Shown here piece by piece: positions 54,541 through 62,800 of a stretch of DNA of 64,000 nt. The stretch's first letter is position 1, and every line of letters begins with the position of its first letter. The notes under the pieces were generated by a model. The model had not been told where the DNA came from. It saw nothing but the letters and a program-made list of their open reading frames with translations, and did not search any database. Source of the DNA: Pseudomonas sp. 10-1B (GTDB lineage: Bacteria > Pseudomonadota > Gammaproteobacteria > Pseudomonadales > Pseudomonadaceae); contig NZ_JYKS01000001.1 of the NCBI RefSeq assembly GCF_000935045.1, positions 62,001-126,000 of the forward strand. Direction: 5' to 3'. Made by a program: the position numbers and the translations under genes.

Positions 54541-54840
54541 ATGGAAACCCTGAACTTTCAATTCCCCGCCGCCGAACCGGGCCGTGGCCGCACGCTGGTG
54601 GGCTGCGTCAGCTCCGGCGACCTCGAAGTGCTGATCGAACCTGGTACCGCCGGCAGCCTGCAGATCCAGGTGGTGACTTCGGTCAACGGCAGCAGCGCCC
54701 GCTGGGCGCAACTGTTCCAACGCCTGTTCGAGGGCCGCGCCTGGCCGGCCGTGAACATCGACATCCATGACTTCGGCGCCACCCCTGGCGTGGTGCGCCT
54801 GCGCCTGGAGCAAGGCTTCGAGGAGATCGCCCATGACTGA
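54541..54840 (+). CDS. mdcC: malonate decarboxylase acyl carrier protein (delta subunit)
   Basis: 99 residues, the usual MdcC length. The serine that carries the phosphoribosyl-dephospho-CoA group is in GCVSSGDLEVLIEPG (around residue 25). The protein carries the malonyl/acetyl group between subunits. It begins one base behind the mdcB stop codon and overlaps mdcD by eight bases. Confidence 0.92.
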   Translation: METLNFQFPAAEPGRGRTLVGCVSSGDLEVLIEPGTAGSLQIQVVTSVNGSSARWAQLFQRLFEGRAWPAVNIDIHDFGATPGVVRLRLEQGFEEIAHD

Positions 54841-55681
54841 CACCGCACGTTTGCTGCGTAGCCGCAGCTTTGTCGAACTGGGCGCCCGCCAGCGCGCCCG
54901 CGCCGTGCTCGACCCGGGCAGTTTCCGCGAACTGCTGGGCCCGTTCGACCGGCTGATGTCGCCCTGGCTGCCGCGCCAGGGCATCGTGCCCCAGGCCGAT
55001 GATGGCGTGGTCATCGCCAAGGGCCTGCTGAACGGCCGTAACGCGGTGGTGGCAGCCATCGAAGGCGGCTTCCAGGGCGGCAGCATGGGCGAGGTGGGCG
55101 GTGCCAAGATCGCCGGCGCGCTGGAGCTGGCCAGCGAAGACAACCGCAACGGCATCCCCACCTGCGCCGTGTTGCTGCTGGAAACTGGCGGTGTACGCCT
55201 GCAGGAGGCCAACCTGGGCCTGGCGGCGATTGCCGAAATCCAGGCCGCGATTGTCGAGCTGCGTGCCTGGCAGCCGGTGATCGGCCTGATCGCAGGCTCG
55301 GTTGGCTGCTTCGGCGGCATGTCCATCGCCGCCGGCCTGTGCAGCCATTTGCTGGTCACCCGCGAAGCCCGCCTGGGCCTCAACGGCCCACAGGTGATCG
55401 AACAGGAGGCGGGCATTGGCGAATACGACGCCAAGGACCGCCCCTTCATCTGGAGCCTGAGCGGTGGCGAGCAGCGCCATGCCAGCGGGCTGGTGGATGG
55501 CTATGTGGCCGATGACATCGAGGCCTTGCGCGAACGCTTGCTGCAACTGCTCGATTCGCCCTCCAGAGACCGCGCCAGCCAGCACGCCTGGTTCCTCGAA
55601 CGCCTGGCTCGGCTGGGGCATGACTGCCCGCAACTGGATGCCGCCGCGGTACGTGACCTTTACCAAGGAGAAGCCAAATGA
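54833..55681 (+). CDS. mdcD: malonate decarboxylase beta subunit
   Basis: 282 residues from ATG 54833. It is a carboxyltransferase/crotonase-like fold protein: AIEGGFQGGSMGEVGGAKIAG, LLLETGGVRLQEANLGLAAI, GSVGCFGGMSIAAGLCSHLL and GLNGPQVIEQEAGIGEYDAK. Together with MdcE it decarboxylates malonyl-S-MdcC to acetyl-S-MdcC. The stop overlaps the mdcE start. Confidence 0.92.
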   Translation: MTDTARLLRSRSFVELGARQRARAVLDPGSFRELLGPFDRLMSPWLPRQGIVPQADDGVVIAKGLLNGRNAVVAAIEGGFQGGSMGEVGGAKIAGALELASEDNRNGIPTCAVLLLETGGVRLQEANLGLAAIAEIQAAIVELRAWQPVIGLIAGSVGCFGGMSIAAGLCSHLLVTREARLGLNGPQVIEQEAGIGEYDAKDRPFIWSLSGGEQRHASGLVDGYVADDIEALRERLLQLLDSPSRDRASQHAWFLERLARLGHDCPQLDAAAVRDLYQGEAK

Positions 55682-56469
55682 ACCGTGCCTTGAACTGGCT
55701 GCCGGGCCTGGCCGGCGGGCAAGCCTTGCCGGGCTACCCGGCATCGCTGCGGGTAGTCGACGGCGAACTGGACAACCGCCTGGCGCGCTTCATCGCCGTG
55801 GTGCCCGATGCCACCAACCCGTTCCCCCGCGCGCGCTCGGGGGAAGTCGGCGTGCTGGAGGGCTGGGGCCTGGCCCAGGCGGTGAGCGAGGCAGTCGAGG
55901 CCGACCGCCATGGCCAGAAGCGCGCCATCGTCGCGTTGATTGACGTACCCAGCCAGGCCTATGGCCGTCGCGAGGAGGCGCTGGGCATTCACCAGGCGCT
56001 GGCCGCTGCGGTGCAGGCCTATGCCCGGGCGCGGCTGGCCGGGCACCCGGTGATCGGCTTGCTGCTCGGCAAGGCCATGTCCGGTGCCTTTCTGGCCCAC
56101 GGCTACCAGGCCCAGCGCCTGATTGCCCTGGAGGATCCCGGCGTCATGGTGCATGCCATGGGCAAGGCGGCAGCGGCGCGGATTACCCTGCGCAGTGTCG
56201 AGGAGCTGGAAGCCCTGGCCGCCGAGGTGCCGCCAATGGCCTACGACCTGGACAGCTATGCCTCCCTGGGCCTGTTGTGGCGCCGCCTGGCGGTGGACAA
56301 CGCTGAGGTACCCAGCGCTGCCGATATTGCACAAGTACGTGCCTGCCTGAGCGAAGCGGTGCGCGACATCGGTAGCGCGACCGACCTGTCGTCGCGGCTG
56401 GCGGGCGAAAACCGCAGCGCCTCGCGCCAGGTGCGCGAACAGCTGCGCCGCCAGTGGCAGGGTGCTTGA
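55678..56469 (+). CDS. mdcE: malonate decarboxylase gamma subunit (co-decarboxylase)
   Basis: 263 residues from ATG 55678, overlapping mdcD by four bases. It is the second carboxyltransferase-like half: FIAVVPDATNPFPRARSGEVG, VALIDVPSQAYGRREEALGI, PVIGLLLGKAMSGAFLAHGY, DPGVMVHAMGKAAAARITLR. It works with MdcD in the decarboxylation step. Confidence 0.92.
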   Translation: MNRALNWLPGLAGGQALPGYPASLRVVDGELDNRLARFIAVVPDATNPFPRARSGEVGVLEGWGLAQAVSEAVEADRHGQKRAIVALIDVPSQAYGRREEALGIHQALAAAVQAYARARLAGHPVIGLLLGKAMSGAFLAHGYQAQRLIALEDPGVMVHAMGKAAAARITLRSVEELEALAAEVPPMAYDLDSYASLGLLWRRLAVDNAEVPSAADIAQVRACLSEAVRDIGSATDLSSRLAGENRSASRQVREQLRRQWQGA

Positions 56470-56470
56470 G

Positions 56471-57085
56471 ATGAACGCGCCTCGGCCGCACGATCTGCTG
56501 TGGGGGATGCCTGTGTCGAGCTTGCCCGCCGATGCTCCACTGTGGGCGCAGGACGTGCTGGCCAGCGGTCAGCCGGTAGTGGTGCGCCGTGCCGTCTGTG
56601 CCGACGGCTGGGTGGCGGTCGGGCTGCGTGGCCAGGGCCGGGCACAGCGGCTGGGGGCGCTGATGCGGCTGGCCGATATCCAGCGGCTGCAAGGCCCCGA
56701 CCTGTTGCGGTGGCACGCTGAAAGCCGGTGGCCTGCGTTGCAGACCCTGGCCTCGGTCACCCCGGTGCTCCAGACTAGCGGCCTGGCCTGGGGGCCGACG
56801 GGCGGGGTGGGTTATCAGATCGCCACCGGCATTGACGTTGTCCATGCCGACAGCGACCTGGACCTGCTGCTGCGTACGCCACGGCCGCTGGCCCGCGCGC
56901 AGGCGCGGGAGTTGCTGGACATCCTCGACTGCGCGCCATGCCGTATCGATGTGCAGCTGGAGACCCCGGCGGGTGCCATCGCCTTGCGTGAATGGGCTGG
57001 CTTCGCCCGCCGCGTGCTGCTCAAGTCGCCCCATGGCCCACGCCTGGTCAGCGACCCCTGGGCGGCCGTGGAGTGTGCTGCATGA
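56471..57085 (+). CDS. mdcG: phosphoribosyl-dephospho-CoA transferase (holo-ACP synthase of the system)
   Basis: 204 residues from ATG 56471, one base behind mdcE. Nucleotidyltransferase of the CitX/MdcG type, with HDLLWGMPV at the start and the metal-binding aspartates in the HADSDLDLLLRTPRPL strand-loop. It attaches the MdcB product to the MdcC serine. It overlaps mdcH by four bases (ATGA). Confidence 0.9.
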   Translation: MNAPRPHDLLWGMPVSSLPADAPLWAQDVLASGQPVVVRRAVCADGWVAVGLRGQGRAQRLGALMRLADIQRLQGPDLLRWHAESRWPALQTLASVTPVLQTSGLAWGPTGGVGYQIATGIDVVHADSDLDLLLRTPRPLARAQARELLDILDCAPCRIDVQLETPAGAIALREWAGFARRVLLKSPHGPRLVSDPWAAVECAA

Positions 57086-58002
57086 GCAGCCTGTTCGCCT
57101 TCCCCGGCCAGGGCGCCCATCAGGTGGGCATGCTGCAGCGCCTGCCGGAAGGTGCCGGGCAATTGCTGGAAGAGGCCAGCGACACCCTCGGCCAGCAGGC
57201 CTTGGCGCTGGACAGCCGGCAAGCCCTGCAGGCGACCCGGGCCGTGCAGTTGTGCCTGCTGCTGAGCGGGGTGGCCTGGGCGCGCTGGTTGATGCAGCGC
57301 AGCCCCGCGCCGGGTTACGTGGTGGGGTTGTCGATCGGCGCGTACCCGGCGGCGGTGGTGGCGGGCGCCCTGGGTTTTGCCGATGCCGTGCGCCTGGTCG
57401 CACTGCGTGGCGAACTGATGCAGCGGGCCTATCCGCAAGGGTATGGCATGACGGCACTCAGCGGCCTGGACCTGGCCAGTGTCGAGCGCTTGCTGAGTGA
57501 GGCGGGCGGCGAAGTGTATGTGGCCAACCTCAACAGCGAAAACCAGATTGTCATCGCTGGTAGCGATAGCGCGATGGCCGCGGTCGCCGCCAGGGCTCGT
57601 CGCTTGGGCCAGGGCGTGGCCCGGCGCCTGGCGGTCAGTGTGCCGTCCCATTGCCCGCTGCTGGCCGGGCCTGCGGCGGAACTGGCCAGCGCTTTCGCCA
57701 GGGTCGAGTTGCAGCGGCCACGTATAACCTACCTCAGTGGCAGCAGCGCGCGGCCGGTGTTCGACCCACAGCGCCTGCGCGACGACCTGGCCGGCAACAT
57801 GGCACGGGTGGTCGACTGGCGTGCTGCATTGCGCAACGCCTATGAGCGCGGTGTGCGTCTGCACCTGGAAATGCCGCCCGGCAACGTGCTCAGCGGGCTG
57901 GCCCGGCCGGTGTTCGAACAGGGCAGGGTAGTAGCTGTGGAAGGCACCCGCTGGGACAGCCTGGATGCGCTGCTGCGCCAGGAGGTGGCCGACGATCGAT
58001 GA
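57082..58002 (+). CDS. mdcH: malonyl-CoA:ACP transacylase of the malonate decarboxylase system
   Basis: 306 residues from ATG 57082. FabD-like fold with the catalytic serine S84 in VVGLSIGAYPA (usual malonyl transferases have GHSLG, so the histidine is replaced by leucine, as is common in MdcH) and the active histidine in VPSHCPLLAGP. It starts the cycle by charging MdcC with malonyl from malonyl-CoA. Followed by a REP pair and then the transporter genes. Confidence 0.9.
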   Translation: MSSLFAFPGQGAHQVGMLQRLPEGAGQLLEEASDTLGQQALALDSRQALQATRAVQLCLLLSGVAWARWLMQRSPAPGYVVGLSIGAYPAAVVAGALGFADAVRLVALRGELMQRAYPQGYGMTALSGLDLASVERLLSEAGGEVYVANLNSENQIVIAGSDSAMAAVAARARRLGQGVARRLAVSVPSHCPLLAGPAAELASAFARVELQRPRITYLSGSSARPVFDPQRLRDDLAGNMARVVDWRAALRNAYERGVRLHLEMPPGNVLSGLARPVFEQGRVVAVEGTRWDSLDALLRQEVADDR

Positions 58003-58029
58003 TGGCAGCCGGCGGCTGTTTGGTGCTGC

Positions 58030-58137
58030 CTGTCAGGGCCTCATCGCCGGCAAGCCAGCTCCCACTTCGAGCGCGCTGCTCTCAAGGTCTGTGCAGTACC
58101 TGTGGGAGCCGGCTTGCCGGCGATGAGGCCCTGACAG
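58030..58137. repeat. REP pair with extended arms, inside the mdc operon
   Basis: CTGTCAGGGCCTCATCGCCG and its complement CGGCGATGAGGCCCTGACAG form longer arms than other REP pairs in the window. It separates mdcH from madL. Confidence 0.87.
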
Positions 58138-58239
58138 GGCAGCACAAGACCGATGCTCACACCTAGCCGGCGAAAGCCGCATGAGTGTGTGTTTACGAAG
58201 AACAACAAGCAACTTCGACACTACCTGAGGACAATAACA

Positions 58240-58662
58240 ATGATTATCTATGGTGTGGCACTGCTGGCGGTATGCACGCTTGCCGGCGTCATCGTCGGCG
58301 ACTTCCTGGGCGTGCTGCTAGGCGTCAAATCCAATGTGGGCGGGGTCGGCATCGCCATGATCCTGCTGATCTGCGCACGCCTGTACATGCAGCGCAGCGG
58401 CGGCATGAGCAAGGAATGCGAGTTTGGCGTGGGCTTCTGGGGCGCCATGTACATTCCGGTAGTGGTGGCCATGGCGGCCCAGCAGAACGTGGTCACCGCG
58501 TTGCACGGCGGGCCGGTGGCCTTGCTGGCGGCGGTAGGCGCGGTGCTGGTGTGCGGCCTGACCATCGCCCTGATCAGTCGCAGTCACCGCGGTGAGCCCC
58601 TGCCGGCGCTGGAGGCCGGCCCCGATACCAACGCGCAGGCAGCCCCTGCAGGAGGGCGTTGA
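58240..58662 (+). CDS. madL: malonate transporter subunit MadL
   Basis: 140 residues from ATG 58240, preceded by TGAGGAC. Four membrane segments (GVALLAVCTLAGVIVGDFLG, VGIAMILLICARLYM, GFWGAMYIPVVVAMAA, VALLAAVGAVLVCGLTIAL) and the conserved MSKECEFGVGFW loop of MadL. With MadM it forms the sodium-dependent malonate importer. Also called mdcL in Pseudomonas. Confidence 0.9.
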   Translation: MIIYGVALLAVCTLAGVIVGDFLGVLLGVKSNVGGVGIAMILLICARLYMQRSGGMSKECEFGVGFWGAMYIPVVVAMAAQQNVVTALHGGPVALLAAVGAVLVCGLTIALISRSHRGEPLPALEAGPDTNAQAAPAGGR

Positions 58663-58664
58663 GC

Positions 58665-59429
58665 ATGTGGCCGATCATTGAAAATGCCCTTGAACACAAC
58701 GGCCTGATCACTGCCTTTGCGGTGGTAGGCGCGATCATGTGGCTGTCGGTGCTGCTGTCGAAATACCTGACCTTCGGCCGGGTGCATGGCTCGGCCATCG
58801 CCATCGTCATCGGCCTGGTGCTGGCCTGGGTCGGCGGTACCATCACCGGTGGCCAGAAAGGCCTGGCCGACATGGCGTTGTTCTCCGGCATCGGCCTGAT
58901 GGGCGGGGCCATGCTCCGCGACTTCGCCATCGTCGCCACGGCGTTCGAAGTGCAGGCCACCGAAGCGCGCAGGGCCGGGGTGGTCGGGGCGCTGGCGCTG
59001 CTGCTGGGCACTGTGCTGCCGTTCATTGTCGGCGCGGCGGTGGCCTATGCCTTCGGCTACCGCGATGCGGTGAGCATGACCACCATTGGCGCGGGTGCAG
59101 TGACCTATATCGTCGGGCCGGTGACCGGTGCGGCGCTGGGCGCGAGCTCGGACGTGATGGCCTTGTCTATTGCCACCGGGCTGATCAAGGCGATCCTGGT
59201 GATGGTGTTCACCCCGGTATCGGCGCGCCTGCTGGCGCTGGACAACCCGCGTTCGGCGATGGTGTTCGGTGGCCTGGCAGGGACGGTGTCGGGGGTAACG
59301 GCCGGGTTGGCGGCGACCGACCGGCGGCTGGTTCCATACGGGGCGTTGACGGCCACCTTCCATACCGGGTTGGGCTGCCTGATGGGGCCGTCGATCCTGT
59401 ACTTCTGCGTGCGCGGCCTGGTTGGCTAA
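58665..59429 (+). CDS. madM: malonate transporter subunit MadM
   Basis: 254 residues from ATG 58665, with GGAGGG at the right distance; a TTG at 58659 is less likely. About eight membrane helices with the MadM motifs WVGGTITGGQKGLADMALFS, SMTTIGAGAVTYIVGPVTGA and TATFHTGLGCLMGPSILYF. It completes the malonate importer; it starts two bases after madL. No mdcR regulator follows. Confidence 0.9.
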   Translation: MWPIIENALEHNGLITAFAVVGAIMWLSVLLSKYLTFGRVHGSAIAIVIGLVLAWVGGTITGGQKGLADMALFSGIGLMGGAMLRDFAIVATAFEVQATEARRAGVVGALALLLGTVLPFIVGAAVAYAFGYRDAVSMTTIGAGAVTYIVGPVTGAALGASSDVMALSIATGLIKAILVMVFTPVSARLLALDNPRSAMVFGGLAGTVSGVTAGLAATDRRLVPYGALTATFHTGLGCLMGPSILYFCVRGLVG

Positions 59430-59433
59430 CGAC

Positions 59434-59615
59434 TGTGGGAGCGGCCTTGTGTCGTGAAAGGGGTGCGAAGCGCCCCCAGGGATTTCAGCTCCGCGGCATA
59501 GATGGCTGGGGCCGCTCTGCGGCCCTTTCGCGACACAAGGCCGCTCCCACCTCGACCGCATCGACTTCAAGCCATGTGCAGTACCTGTGGGAGCTGGCTT
59601 GCCGGCGATGGGGCC
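59434..59615. repeat. REP cluster of two subtypes
   Basis: TGTGGGAGCGGCCTTGTGTC (59434) and its facing copy GACACAAGGCCGCTCCCAC (ending 59550) form an outer pair around a GGGGCCGCTCTGCGGCCC hairpin; a further single unit GTGGGAGCTGGCTTGCCGGC follows at 59587. The 59430-59801 gap holds no gene; it must contain the promoter of the oxidase gene. Confidence 0.8.
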
Positions 59616-59801
59616 AGCACAGGCCGCATGGGATTTGGCGGGCATCTGCAAGCCACCCCCCCGATTCGGGGAAAACCGCTGGGGGATCCTCCCCAATCCG
59701 TTTCGCTTTCTAGCGCAACCAACTGAAAGTAAAAGAAATTAGCATCTGGCATACACCTTGCTCCAGCTCCCCGCAGAGTTCCTGTGTCCTGGAGGTGCAG
59801 C

Positions 59802-62800
59802 ATGTCGATGCCGCTCAAAGGTCCCGTCCTGTCATCACTCTTTCTGGCCTTGCTTGGCTGGGAAGCGACCAGCGAGGCGGCTGTACAATGCCAGCGCACG
59901 CTGGTCGCCAATGTGGTGGCGTTGGACCAGCCGCTGATGTTCAACCGCCTGGGCGCGCAAAACGCCAACGGCATGATGTTCGCCCTCCGTGAGGATGTGG
60001 TGGACGATCAGTTGGTCCCCCTGAGCAAGGGTGGAGCGGCTGTACCGGGCAAGGTCACCCTGCGTCCGGACAAGCGGCCACGGCCCATCGTGCTGCGGGT
60101 GGCCGCCGGTGACTGCCTGACAGTCAACCTGACCAACCTGCTGGCCTACCAGGCCAACCCCAACAAGCACGGCATCGACCACGATGAAACCGAGCTCGAA
60201 GGTGAGGAGGAGGGGGAGGAGGAGCCGGAAAACGAAGGCGGTGAGCACTTCGTGGCCGACGAGCAGGTCACCGACCGCCATGTGGGCTTCCAGGTCAACG
60301 GCATGCAGGCCGTCAACAGCATTGGCGATATCGCGGCCAACACTGGCCGCAACGGCAATTTCCTGGTGTCGCCAGGCAATACCCGCAGCTACACCCTTTA
60401 CGCCGAACGTGAAGGCGCCTTCGCGGCAACCAGCCAGGGCGCTACCTTCGGCGGTCAGGGTGGTGCAGGCAACGTCGCCAATGGCCTGTTCGGCCAGGTG
60501 GTGGTAGTCCCCAAAGGTGGGCGTACTTACCGCAATACGCTGACCGAAGAAGAAATGCGCCTGGCCAGCACCGGGCGCACTGCCACAGGCCAGCCGGTGA
60601 TCGACTACCAGGCGCGCTATCCGCAGGCCGAACCGTGGGTCAGCGAGGGCAAGGCCGGCAAGCCGATCATCGCCATGGTGGATGGCAACGAGATCGTCAA
60701 CAGCGAAACCGACGCCATCGTCATGGGCCCCAACCCGGACGGCAGCTTCCCTCGCTCTACCTACCCGCTGGAAAGCGTCAACAAGCGCAACCCGGCATTG
60801 CCCAACCGCCTGGAAGCCTTCCGCGATTTCGCCTCGCAGTTCGCTGACGAAGTGGCGGCCACCCAGGCGTTCCCTGGCTACTGGGCAGACCCAGTCATGG
60901 GCCATGTACTGGAGCCGACTCGCGACTCGTTCATGATCAACTACGGCTCTGGTGGCATGGGCGCCGAAGTGGTTGCCAACCGCCTGGGCGTAGGCCCGAT
61001 GCATGATTGCCTGTCGTGTGCCTATGAAGAGTTCTTCCTCAGCGCGCATACCGTGGGCGATATCGGCACCCTGGTCGATGTGCCGGCCAACGTTGGCCTG
61101 GAGCACATTCGCCCGGGCGAAGTCCCACCGGCCAGCGCCACGGGCGTGAAAGCGAGCATGGCGTTGTATCCGGCGGAGCCGGCCAACGTTCATCACAGCT
61201 ACATTGGTGACTTCACCAAGTTCCGCAATACCCACAACGGCCATGAGCAGCACATCTTCCACCTGCATGGGCACCAGTGGTTGTTCAACCCCAACGACGA
61301 CAACTCCGATTACATCGATGCGCAAGGCATAGGGCCTGGCGTCGGCTACACCTATGAAATCGCCAATGGCGGGGCAGGTAACCGCAACCGGGTGGCGGGT
61401 GATGCCATTTATCACTGCCACTTCTACCCGCACTTCGCCCAAGGCATGTGGGCCATGTGGCGGGTGCATGACACGTTCGAGGAGGGCACCCGCCTGGAGG
61501 TCAGCGGGCAAGGCGAGAATGGTTTCCACAGCACACCGTTTGCCCTGCGCAGCGGCAAACCAGCGGTGGGGGCTCGTGCACTGCCTGATGGCGAGATCGT
61601 CGCCGGTACGCCGATCCCGGCTATCGTGCCACTGCCTGGTAAGGCCATGGCACCGATGCCAGGCAAGGTGGTGGTGGTGCCCAAGTTGTCCGAAGCGCTG
61701 GTCGCTGCCCATGACGAAGACGATGAAGACGACGGCGACGATGAACATGCCAATGAGGCTCCCGTGCGCAAAGCCATTGGCTCGCTGGCCCTGGTCGACC
61801 GTAGCGACGCCAACCGCAACGCCGACGGCACATTGAAAAACCCTGGCTACCCGTTCTGGATCGGCGGCATGGAAAGCAGTGTCGGCAACCGCCCGCCAAC
61901 CCCACCGTTGGACATGCTCGACCCCGCCTTGGCACAGCAGCTCAAGGACAGCGGCAAGGCTCTGTGGGCCAACCTGGACCCGAACCAGGTCGATGGCTGG
62001 GATGGCGGCCTTGGGCGTCACGCCCTGGACGGCGCATCCGCTGGCGGTGAAGCGGTCACCACCACCACCAAGCTTGATTTTTCCAAGGTGATACACAAGG
62101 CCAAGCCGATCTACCTGCCCGAAGAGGGCACGGATATCGAGCAGGCGGCCATGCAGTTCCATGCCCAGGCCGAGCACCCCAGCTATGCGCTGATCCCCGG
62201 TAGCCAGCCGGTGGCCAAGGCGTTCCGTACCAACGGTGCGCTGCCGACGGCGGGGGCGCCATTCTATGAGCCGTGCATGGACGACCGCGGCAAGCGCCTG
62301 ACCCAGTCCTCGGGCATGGGCGAGTTTTTCAGCGGTGAAAGCCTGACGGGTATCAATTTCCGTGGCTCTTCGACCTTCACTGCCGACCGTCCGCGCATCT
62401 ACAAGGGCGCCAATATCCAGTTCGACGCGGTGTACAACAAGGTCGGCTACCACTTCCCGCAGGCGCGTATCCTCGCGCTGTGGGAGGACGCCTGGCCGGT
62501 GATCACCAAGCAGCGCCCGCCAGAGCCGCTGGTGATGCGCATGAACACCTTCGACTGCACCATGTATACCCACACCAACCTGATCCCGTCGTTCTATGAA
62601 ATGGACGACTACCAGGTGCGCACCCCGACCGACGTGATCGGCCAGCATATCCACCTGCCCAAGTGGGACCTGACTGCCGCTGATGGCTCGGCCAACGGCT
62701 GGAACTACGAGGACGGCATTCTGTCGCCCGGTAGCGTGGTCGAACGTGTACACGCCATCCGCGCCTTCAACGGTTGCACCGAAGGCGATACCCGCGATGG

